From the NCBI GenBank assembly GCA_021229015.1, contig CM037789.1, positions 43,018,377 through 43,082,376 of the forward strand: a DNA stretch of 64,000 nt, read 5' to 3'. Position numbers and translations under genes: made by a program. The notes below the pieces were generated by a model. The model saw only the letters and a program-made list of their open reading frames with translations. It searched no databases and was not told the DNA's origin. Source of the stretch: Solen grandis (Eukaryota > Mollusca > Bivalvia > Adapedonta > Solenidae). Shown here piece after piece: positions 57,601-64,000 of the stretch; position 1 is the first letter of the stretch, and every line of letters starts with the position of its first letter.

Positions 57601-60600
57601 GGGAATTTTACAATCAAGGAATGTCGACCAAATAGGAGGAGGATTATAATTAGAAAAGGCTAAGGCAGTTTCTTCCATTTGGCTTTTTTCAGTCAGTTTG
57701 AATTGTCAGATTGGCATAATATTAAATAAGTTCCCAAAAGCATTCTACTGGCACACCATCATTTCATGTTTGAAAATAAAAAACTATCTAGAAGTAACTT
57801 AGTTTTGGAAGAGGAAGAAGCAGAAAGGGGTTTATGCGTCACTTGCTTAAAGATGATCCGTATTTGCTGCTGGATTTGTTCTTAATTTGGTCAGGGAATT
57901 TTGAGTTTGGTCAGAGAAAAGTCAGGGAAGTTTGATTTTTCAATTTTGTGGGAACCCTGTCTAACCTGATAAAGGATCAGTGAATTTACAAATTATTTAG
58001 CAGAAGTGTTTGTCTTATTATGACTGTAGAGTGCAAAAATCAGATTATTAGTTCCAAGGTTGCGGTCATCCTTGGTGGTCAAAGGTAAAAATCAATGCCA
58101 ATTTGCTTGGCGCCCTAACTTGACAGATAAAAACTAGATCGCCAGCTCAAAGGTCAAGGTAATACTTGGAGATCAAAGGTAATTAATAAATGCCATAGGC
58201 TTGACTGGGCTTTAACTTTTCCATTGACTGCAGCGTTATCAAATTGCTGAAATGTTTGCCTAGGTTTAATTCTGTGTTATACCAGTATTACTGCATGTAA
58301 GGACCATATTGCTGTGGACTTTTGGTGGTATGTCAGCTGGTAAATAACATCAAATTGTTACTCACTGACAAATATCAGGGTAGTGGGGTTCTTAATCACT
58401 TTTAGTTATAGCTCTAGGTTTTGCAGGTTTCTACTGCTTAGATAAACATGGCTTCACTGCCTATCCAAGAAGTCAGAAATAAGATGTGAACTGTGTTAAA
58501 ACTTGGTGCTGTCTATTGCAGTGAACAAGCTGAAGATGAGAGGATATTTGAGGTGCAGGGTGTGGCTCGACGAGGGGAGCAGCCTGAGGGGTCAAAGGTT
58601 GCTCAGTTTGACGGTCTGGACATCGACGAGAACCAGTTTGTATCAGCATCTCAAGGTACAGTAAATGTTACGTGATACCAAAATAATCTTACCAGCCACT
58701 GGTTATTCTATTGAGTTGTTGTTATTCTTGATAGAAGGCATAAACAGAGTATTGTAAAATAAATTTTAAGTGAGTACTATGTTCTAACGATCTAACCACT
58801 AGCCCCCTAGCCCAAGGCTAGTTGAAATTGTTTGGGGCTAGTTAAAGTCCCTAACTGGATAGTCGGACGGGCTACTTATTTTATTGAGTGCAAATGTCAC
58901 TTTTTCATGATAAAAAATCATCGGTCCGTAATAAACACTTATGAAAGAATATTTTGGATAAATAAAAACAACCACTGGGTATTTAAATGAATAAGACTAG
59001 GAGATTCCGAGTGTGTATGTAATAAAAGTGAAATAAGGAAAATGTGTTGTTACTTTTCCCAATTTCTCTGAAACTGTGATAAAAAAAAAAGTGATATCTA
59101 AAGTTTGTGGCTACCATTATTTGCAGGGGGCTACTACATTTTTCAAGCAGGTAGTCCCCTGGGCTAACAACAGAAAATTGTTAAGGGAAGGCCTGTTGAC
59201 TGCTATAGAACGAGGTCACTAGCTTGAAGATCAAGGTCACAGCACTTAGTTGTCTTTAAAATATTGTTACAGCTGTACTTTGTTGTGAAAAGTTGTGTTT
59301 TGAAATAACTATGCACTAGTGATCCTTTGAACAAGACAATGTGTTGCACATAAATATCAGGTCGCTAATTTGAAGGTAAAATTTACAGCACTAGATTGAC
59401 CTTAAAATTTTATCTTGGATGTAACTTGGTTATGAATGGTCATGTTTAATGCTCAGTAGAAGCAGTATATGACAATTTGGACACTGGTGGACACAATTTA
59501 AATATCCTGCACTTTCTTCCAGGGAAATAAAGAAATCTTGATAATGATATCATAAGCCAGGAACTTTTCATGAAAGCAGACATGACAAGTATATGGAAGC
59601 ATGTATATGACTGCGTTGCCTGGCATGTCACCATTTTTAGCTCATCTGTTTTTCGAAGAAAAAAATACTAGCTATTGTCGTAGACAATATTGACAAGACC
59701 TATCCAGACATATGCAAATATTTCACCTATTGACCTTGAACTTTGACCTTATTTTTCTGTAACTTTTGAAAACTTTAAAATGTCTGTCATTTCAAAACCA
59801 TTGTCAACAGGGCACAGATATTTAATATGTGATTTCCTTGTAGCAAGACCGTTCCATCAATGTTACACTTTTGACCTTGACCCTTGAAATTTGACCTATT
59901 TTTGAAATGTTTAACAAAAAACTTTAATGTTGACCTTAATTTCTTTTCTATTTGACATACAACTTTTATTTTTTGGTATGCATATTCATCTTTGCAAGGG
60001 CTATTTAGATATACCTCAACATTTCATCTATCAACCTTGACCGTTGACCTATTTTTGCTTAACTTTTGAAAACTTTAAAATGCCTGTCATTTCAGAAACG
60101 TTATGAACAGGGCACTGATATTTCACATGTAAATTCCTTATGGCAAGACCTTTCCATTAATGTTAAACTTTTGGACTTTGGACCTTGACCTCTTTTTGAA
60201 ATGTTTAACAAAAAAACTTTAACGTTGGCCATAACTTTTTACTATTTGACATACATATTTTATTTAAATATACCTAAATATTGTATCTATAAACCTTGAC
60301 CGTCGAACTTATTTTGCCATAACTCTGGACAAGTTTTAAAATAGATGTTTCTTTGTCATTTTTCAATATTTTTTTTAAAAAACTTTGTATACTGGTTTGT
60401 CATCATATGAACCTGTGCAGGTGTGATTTTGGTTATGATCTTTAGGCAGATAAAAAAGAGCATTTTTTATTTATTAGAATGTCTTTGAATTTTGAAGTTG
60501 TGTGATTTTCAAAAACTCAATGGATTAGCAATTGTGATTTTTTATTTACATATTTTACGTCTTTGTGTTGTATACATTCTATTCCTTGCATAGGTCAAGG

Positions 60601-63600
60601 TCATCCTTCAATGTGAAAGGTCAAATTTAAAGGGTATGGTACTTCAACTTTGCATTTAAAGGCTTAGTTTTATTTGTGATTTTCAAGGTCAACTTTTTTA
60701 AATGTTTAACAAAAGTATGTAACGTTGGCAAAAACAGAAAAGCATTGGCACCAGCATGCAGTGCTCTTGTCTATATAACCTAGCAGGCTAATCCCAGACA
60801 AAGGAATTTCATATGACCACTACCTTGTCATTGCCAACCTCTTTATCAACTGCTGTACCAGATAGCACTATCACTCACCTGAAGTGGCTTTTGTTATGAA
60901 TCTCAACATTTCATGTCTCATACCTATGTTTCAGGTTTGTATTCAGTTGTTAATGTTTGATTTTCAGTTTTCAATGATCCAAATGTATGGGAAATGTTGG
61001 AAACCTTTGGCAGTTCCACCACAAATGCAGTAAGTTATATTTTAATTGCTTTTCTAAAGTCTGATGTTTTTTCTTGTAATGGTTGGTCAACAATCAAAAT
61101 ATAATGGTGCCACATAAGACTTGTTGCATACAATATAAGTTTAACCTGTTGTAAGTAACAAATTACACGCCCATTACATATTGCTATATAAAATACTTCA
61201 ATAAATGTCACCTGCCAACCATGACCCAAGCTATTTCCCAAAATGAAAGGTTTCTCAAATAATTCTACAGCAATAATTGTCACTTTGAGAGGATGTTGGC
61301 GCTCAAGATTTACGGCCTTTCATTCAAGGTCAGTGTCCTAATTAAAGGTGAAGGATTACATTGATGGATTTGCTTGTGCAGGCTTTTAATTTATTCCTGG
61401 GTTAAAGGAGTCTCAAATACTGGCAGCAACATTTGCCTAAAATGAGATCATGTGTTGTACACAAGAGTTGGGCCCTAGGTCAAGGTCACATGTAAAGGTC
61501 ATTGGGTTTGATTTGCTTGTCCAGGCTTTAACTAAGACATGAAAAACATGATTCTCAAATAACTTAGCATTAAGGTTTGAGGCATTGAGAAAGTGTCATG
61601 CACAAGAGTTGGGTCCCTTGCTCCAAGGTCAAGGTCACACTTAGAGGTAAAAGATCATGGCGCTGGATTTGCTTGTCCCAGAACCAAAGGGTTCTCAAAT
61701 AATTTAGCTGTAAAATTTGCCTTGATGGAACCAAGTCTTGTGCATAAGAGTCTCTTGCTTTGAGTTCAAGGTCACACTTTGAGGTAAGATGTCAAGGTGC
61801 TTACAGCATGTAGACATTTATGTCTGGTCCATATCTCCCACATGTATACTTGCAGACACAACATGTTGCCCTAGGCATCTAGTTGCTTACATTAAGATTT
61901 GTCTCAAGTATTCTTATTTTTTAAGAAAATTAAGCTGATTTGACTCTTTAAATACAATTTTAATCTGACTGCATATTATGCTAAATTATGTTACAAATAA
62001 TATTTAACAAAAAGATATAGTTTTCTTATATTTAGGTATAACCCCCCTAATACCCATATTCCATATCTTGCCATTGGATGGAAATATTTCTATGAAACTT
62101 TGTCACTTTGAAGACATTCAAAAATAAAAATGTTTCACTGAGAGTTTTTCCAGGTTTTATTAGATGAAGGGGAGATAATCTGTATTTAAATTAACATTGA
62201 AGTCAACGGGAAATATACAATTTCTGTGAAAATGAAAAACTGAATTTGATTTTCGAGGAAAACTCACAGTAGAAAGATGCATTATATGATTCTGATTCAA
62301 ATTTCATGAACACATCTAAACATAACTGTAGGAAAATGGGAAAAAAAATACTTTTTGTAGTTTTCAGGGGACATAACTCATGGCAACAAAATAATAAAGG
62401 GGAGGAAATAAAAGAATTTCTGTCATATGTCATAACATGTCAGTTTGTCTAAGATTTCCATGGTTAGACATTTTAAAAGCTTATATTGTAAAGTTAAATG
62501 CATGGCTTCGATGGTTATTATCTTCACTGGAAGTGATTACAGGGCATAAACCTTAACAAAACCCTTGCAGTCTAAACCCCCCCCCCCCCCACACACACAC
62601 ACACACACACACACCACACACACACACAGAGTCGGGATATGCGTGTATAGTCCATGTGTAGCCTCTGTTGCACAGTAATGAATGTAAGCTCTGTGATATA
62701 CTGCATTTTTTAGCATAGCTCCAAAATTATTTTTGAATGATGGCCCTTGGAGTATTATAGAAAAAAAGTGTTTACACTAAAGCATTTTTAGTTATTAAGC
62801 AACATATTTGATGCCATGAAACAGTGTTAATGGCCATAATTAGTCAGCCAGGTTCAATAATGACAACTTCAAAGCAGTAGTATCCAGGTAAGAGAAATAG
62901 GGCTATTTGGATACACTTGTTTAAAAATGATTTGCAGTGTCCAACAACAGTATATGCTGAGATGACCAGGGTTTTTAAACATCATTAGTGGCAGCCTGTG
63001 ACTGTTTTGTGACTTCTTGTTTCTTATTCTTTTAATGTCCAATGTTTTGATTGCAGAGTGAATCATCACTTGCCAGAATGTCTCTCTATGTCAAGTTTGA
63101 TCCACTTCTTGATGAAGTCCCTAGTAAGTTGAACATTCTTTATCATAAATATTCTTCACATTCAAATTTCTTGGATCCATACCAAAGTTATTGGCCAAAT
63201 TTGAAAATGATTCCTCTACAAAGGTTGGTAAAATTATTTAGATCTGTAAAAAGAATCTGGCTGCCAGAATTTATCCTTGAATATTTATTTAATGAAGCTT
63301 TTACAAATCTTGCTGGATTAAAAAGAAAAATTGACACTTCAATGATTCATTATTACAGTTGGTAACGTCTTTTTTTTTAGCTCACCTGAGCACGTGTGCT
63401 CAGGATGAGCTTTTAGGATCGATGAATGTCCGTCGTCCGTCCGTCCGTCCGTCCGTCGTCCGTCGTCCACAATTTGTTCGTTTGCACTCTAGCATCTTCA
63501 TTTTATGAGCAATTATCTTCAAACTTTAAAACAATGTTTATAACCATAAAATCTCGGCCAAGTTCGATTATGGCTGATATCGGAACATTAGGTCAGGAGT

Positions 63601-64000
63601 TATGCCCCTTTTAATGTTCAAAAAATGCCATATTTCAAGTTGTTTACACTCTTGCATCTTAATCTTTTGAGCAATCCTCTTCAAACTTTATGGCAATGCT
63701 TATGACCATAATGTCTCGATTGAGTTGAATTGTGGCTGAGATGGGTCATTTAGGTCAGGAGTTATGCCCCTTTCAATACAAAAAATGCAAGATTTCACTT
63801 TGTTTATTCTCTACCAACTTCATTTTTTTAACAATCTTTTTTAAACTTTAAGACAATGTTTATACCCATAATCTCACAATTGGGTTCAATTATAACTGAT
63901 ATTAACTTGTAAATTTAGGAGTTATGCCCATTTCACCATAAAAAAAGCCAGATTTCACTTTTACACTCAAGCATCTTTATTTCTTAAGCAATCACCTTTC
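39482..64000 (+). CDS. TACC: Transforming acidic coiled-coil (TACC) protein, N-terminal 1183 residues; gene runs off window
   Basis: TACC proteins bind XMAP215/ch-TOG and Aurora A and work at centrosomes, spindle microtubules and microtubule plus ends. Exons: 39482-39688, 48134-48227, 49749-49863, 50553-50631, 52401-55192, 58522-58655, 60968-61029, 63057-63123, all in phase. About 13 copies of a DPFxxK...NSP motif (SDP-like) fill residues ~380-1080. The last exons encode EMLETFGSS and SLARMSLYVKFDPLLDEVP, the signature immediately before the TACC coiled coil, which lies beyond 64000. Acceptor AG at 39461-39462 implies an upstream non-coding exon. The paralog cannot be assigned (invertebrates usually have one). 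Low similarity outside the motifs is normal for the family. Confidence 0.9.
39783..40668. other. TACC intron, mostly unremarkable
   Basis: A (TG)-rich short run is at 40032-40060, and near 40472 there is an unpaired hAT-like end CAGTGCTCCAGCTAGGA. No exon seen. Confidence 0.5.
40669..41622 (+). mobile_element. Helentron-like element, GCTCGACTATTC family, copy 3
   Basis: The 5' end TTTTAGCTTGACTATTCGAA. The 3' part has GAATAGTCTAGC, stem GCTGTCCTCTGACAGC, TCTTGTTT. Units at ~150-170-bp spacing, each containing TTATGGCCCC(T)n AACTTAGAA. Confidence 0.8.
41627..42477 (+). mobile_element. Helentron-like element, ATACGCCCATC family
   Basis: 5' ATACGCCCATCTTAAGAT with GAGGCGTATTA forms a terminal hairpin. 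The exact inverse GATGGGCGTAT is at 42445-42455, 22 bases before the 3' end, which is GGCAGTCCTGACC then CTTGTTT. The core is four tandem units (TCTAACTTCAATACCGTT at 41711, 41872, 42033 and 42171). Confidence 0.82.
41711..42300. repeat. 161-bp tandem core, four units
   Basis: Periods 161, 161 and 138 (the third unit lacks a TACACAAAATACTTG segment). Units contain CATAATATCTCGGATGAGTT and AGTTATGGCCCTTGA. Confidence 0.93.
42487..42770 (+). repeat. Diverged copy of part of the element at 31374-32512
   Basis: AATGCATTACCCCACCCACT, TTATCAGTGCATG and GAGTAAACAAAG/TTCAAGCATG...TTTTACATGCTA occur in the same order as 31900-32150. Confidence 0.65.
43195..43376 (+). repeat. Dispersed repeat, also at 56240-56410 (+) and 62368-62525 (-)
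   Basis: Shared words: CATCAAAGCCATGCATATAA, ATAAGCTTT, CAAACAATGGAAAT, TTCTTTTATT and ATTATCTCCCC. Unclassified. Confidence 0.75.
43373..43399. repeat. (GAAA)n microsatellite
   Basis: About six GAAA units at the end of the dispersed repeat. Confidence 0.95.
43500..44010 (+). mobile_element. Interior fragments of GCTCACC-family element
   Basis: Contains ATGCAGAACTCTGGTTGCCA, ACTGGCCAGATTTCAAAGTT and TTGGGTCACTCTCTACCAAG, in two tandem pieces, without recognisable termini. Confidence 0.6.
45177..46330. mobile_element. hAT-like element with TGTACA duplication and transposase remnant
   Basis: Ends CAGGGATTTACAC and GGTAAATCCCTG. TGTACA at 45171-45176 and 46331-46336. The uninterrupted target (TATATGTACATAGTGAAAA) is seen at 44811. 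Carries the minus-strand remnant 45579-45914. Confidence 0.85.
45579..45914 (-). pseudogene. Remnant of hAT-type zinc-knuckle N-terminus
   Basis: A 111-codon frame. KACTYCNTCISAKSSSNPFT, then EGCINFQNSLLIRHQDTD, follows the C-x2-C ... NPF..G..NF..SLL.H..T pattern of the C2C2/TTF-type zinc finger found in ZNF862-like, hAT-derived proteins. The dimerisation and catalytic parts are absent. Non-functional; strand and position fit the surrounding element. Confidence 0.62.
46718..46960 (-). mobile_element. piggyBac-like palindromic MITE
   Basis: TTAA at 46714-46717 and 46961-46964. Ends CCCTTTCCCTCATA/TATGAGGGAAAGGG (left end followed by a TA run). Intact centre hairpin. Inserted in the 44105-47117 element. 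Confidence 0.88.
47118..48133. other. TACC intron, nothing firm
   Basis: Unique-looking apart from 47510-47575, which matches 21457-21540. Confidence 0.5.
48134..48227 (+). CDS. TACC: TACC exon 2 (coding), followed by a GC donor
   Basis: 31 codons plus one base, VRFGSDKLLETPVAKKNVSV on. The intron begins GCAAGT. The nearby GT options (48221, GTAACT; and GTATCT) both put the next exon in a frame with stops, so GC-AG is the only in-phase choice. Confidence 0.78.
48228..49748. other. TACC intron
   Basis: Contains the TTAA palindromic element at 49336-49526. The remainder is AT-rich and unassigned. Confidence 0.5.
49336..49526 (+). mobile_element. piggyBac-like palindromic MITE, left end eroded
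   Basis: Right end TATGAGGGAAAGGG then TTAA (49527-49530). Left end TTTTCCCTCATAG without TTAA. Centre hairpin GCCTGCGAGT/ACTCGCAGGC intact. Opposite orientation to 38458 and 46718. Confidence 0.82.
49749..49863 (+). CDS. TACC: TACC exon 3 (coding)
   Basis: VCGDGKENLKTPATKEQVKE to HEDPT. Donor GTATGT at 49864 leaves phase 2, giving CAT (His) with the next exon. The downstream GTGAGA would create a stop. Confidence 0.82.
50553..50631 (+). CDS. TACC: TACC exon 4 (coding)
   Basis: HDSDTSRTSADSGIEEGTAE then TVCVDKK: Ser/Asp/Glu-rich. Acceptor TTTCATTACAG, donor GTAAGG. Confidence 0.82.
50632..52400. other. TACC intron
   Basis: Contains the foldback at 51504-51635. No exon recognised otherwise. 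Confidence 0.5.
51504..51635. repeat. ~50-bp inverted repeat (foldback element)
   Basis: TGAATTTGAGTTTGAAAAAT ... CATTACCGCTAAAAACT is inverted at 51584-51635 with few differences, around a 30-base loop. Confidence 0.9.
52401..55192 (+). CDS. TACC: TACC exon 5, large acidic repeat exon
   Basis: 930 codons plus two bases. Acceptor TTGACTTTCAG, donor GTGAGT. Residues at the start are acidic, with EEAMDVEEAMDVDENG. Repeats include FDELEHMNPFATKASLMNSP, FDNIEAMDPFATKKSIMNSP, FEDINPFQPKTQIQNSP, LEDIDPFKPKKQVQNSP, FDDIDPFKPKKQMQNSP and LDSIDPFKPKVAIANSP. The first two share an ERIPPxVGYxLDFD lead-in. Between them are Lys/Glu-rich, probably disordered segments. A DPF/NSP core is typical of SDP repeats in TACC proteins. 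NSP sites look like proline-directed kinase sites, an inference. Confidence 0.93.
55193..56239. other. TACC intron, no feature identified
   Basis: CT-rich simple repeat at 56147-56182 close by. 55870-55960 resembles starts of tandem-core elements (TTTTTAGCCCACCTAAGCTT) but no end was found. Confidence 0.45.
56240..56410 (+). repeat. Dispersed repeat, second copy of the 43195 family
   Basis: ATCAAAGCCATGCATATAAC, ATAAGCTTTCAAGATGTCAA and GAATTATCTCCCC. Confidence 0.75.
56547..56578. repeat. Poly-T tract
   Basis: T(14)C T(18) approximately. Confidence 0.9.
56702..57330 (+). repeat. ~196-bp tandem pair of a dispersed repeat
   Basis: GTGTCACCTGCTGTAAACAG at 56703 and GTGTCACCTGCTGTAAGCAG at 56899, each followed by ACATAGGGATCACTTTT and CTGTCTGT. 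Ends near GGCCATCTTGTTTTAAA, a CTTGTT-like end. Confidence 0.7.
57490..57959. mobile_element. hAT-like element with 5-bp target duplication
   Basis: Ends CAGGGTTCCCAC and GTGGGAACCCTG, followed inward by inverted GTCAGGGAAAAGTCAGGG-like text. TCTAA at 57485-57489 and 57960-57964. 470 bp, non-coding. Sits in a GTCCGGGCTCTAAC repeat like that at 42165. Confidence 0.85.
58522..58655 (+). CDS. TACC: TACC exon 6 (coding)
   Basis: SEQAEDERIFEVQGVARRGE to NQFVSASQ. Acceptor TCTATTGCAG. Donor GTACAG after CAAG. Confidence 0.85.
58656..59635. other. TACC intron
   Basis: 58790-59190 carries a GCCCCCTAGCCC/GGGCTA-rich repeat fragment (CTAGCCC near both ends). No confident termini. Confidence 0.45.
59637..60770 (+). 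mobile_element. Helentron-like element, GCTCATCTGTTTTT family
   Basis: 5' TTAGCTCATCTGTTTTTCGA with GAAAAAAATAC. 3' subterminal AAAAACAGAAAAGC is the inverse, followed by a short GCA...TGC stem region and GTGCTCTTGTC. Inside, AACTTTTGAAAACTTTAAAA at 59761 and 60061 shows a 300-bp repeat made of two ~150-bp halves. Confidence 0.7.
60968..61029 (+). CDS. TACC: TACC exon 7 (coding)
   Basis: VFNDPNVWEMLETFGSSTTN(A), phase 1 to 0. Acceptor TGATTTTCAG, donor GTAAGT. Confidence 0.85.
61290..61860 (+). repeat. ~150-bp tandem units, three copies
   Basis: GATTTGCTTGT(G/C)CAG recurs at 61367, 61510 and 61666 (143, 156), with AAGGTCACAC/ATGTAAAGGTC and TTCTCAAATAA words. Confidence 0.8.
61861..63056. 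other. TACC intron with minus copy of the 43195 repeat and CA microsatellite
   Basis: 62368-62525 is the third copy of the dispersed repeat, reversed. 62577-62629 is C(14) followed by (CA)n. 62878-62925 looks like an eroded 3' end of a GCTCACC-family element (CCAGGTAAGAGAAATAGGGC). Confidence 0.65.
63057..63123 (+). CDS. TACC: TACC exon 8 (coding), last in window
   Basis: SESSLARMSLYVKFDPLLDE then VP plus one base. This matches the SLARxSLYxKFDPLL signature just before the TACC coiled coil and is the best evidence for the gene identity. Donor GTAAGT. Confidence 0.93.
63379..64000 (+). mobile_element. Helentron-like element, GCTCACC family, 5' part
   Basis: 5' GCTCACCTGAGCAC/GTGCTCAGGATGAGC hairpin, a GTCC-rich run at 63430-63470, then ~160-bp units starting TTTGCACTCTAGCATCTTCA at 63481, 63643, 63803 and 63960 (periods 162, 160, 157). 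Continues beyond the window. Confidence 0.82.

Overview
The window is AT-rich animal nuclear DNA with long introns, GT-AG splice sites and very dense transposon-derived sequence. The genes (UBLCP1, a C2H2 zinc-finger gene, TACC) and the repeat families (tRNA-headed SINEs, elements with central ~160-bp tandem cores, palindromic TTAA elements) suggest a bivalve mollusc. The taxon is an inference and could not be checked.

Genes. (1) UBLCP1, the ubiquitin-like-domain nuclear proteasome phosphatase, lies on + at 4845-19242. Its nine coding exons join in phase to a complete 339-residue protein with the DxDxT catalytic motif. (2) A C2H2 zinc-finger gene lies on -. Its main exon is 23731-24640 and a phase-compatible first coding exon is at 29222-29318. 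The third finger is cut by a splice donor and the remaining exon or exons were not found. (3) A TACC (transforming acidic coiled-coil) gene lies on + from 39482 past the window end. Eight coding exons are visible. One is a 2.8-kb exon with about 13 copies of a DPFxxK...NSP motif, and the C-terminal coiled coil lies beyond 64000. One TACC intron appears to be GC-AG.

Layout. 1-1624 is the 5' part of a degraded APE-type LINE on -, followed by an odd GC-rich stretch (1775-2390). 2500-4840 holds a SINE with an intact target-site duplication, a 20-bp minisatellite and a hairpin. 4845-19242 is UBLCP1, whose introns hold hAT-like elements, a 165-bp satellite array and several elements of one structural type. 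19243-29318 is the zinc-finger locus, with a 100-N assembly gap at 22001-22100 beside a 169-bp array. 29320-39460 is intergenic, with nested DNA transposons at 31097-33268. 39482-64000 is TACC with repeat-filled introns.

Most notable non-genic signal. At least four element families share one plan: a 5' terminal sequence (often TTTTAGCTC or TTTTTATACGCC), its inverted copy just inside the 3' end, a short 3' stem-loop, and a final CTTGTT. Between these ends sit tandem units of about 140-195 bp. This is the layout of non-autonomous Helentrons (DINE-1/HINE type). The ~160-bp units of different families look related to one another, as if one satellite monomer had been captured by several terminal modules. 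There is also a set of CAGNG-ended hAT-like elements with 5-6 bp target duplications, and a palindromic TTAA-flanked (piggyBac-like) family with a recurrent internal deletion form.
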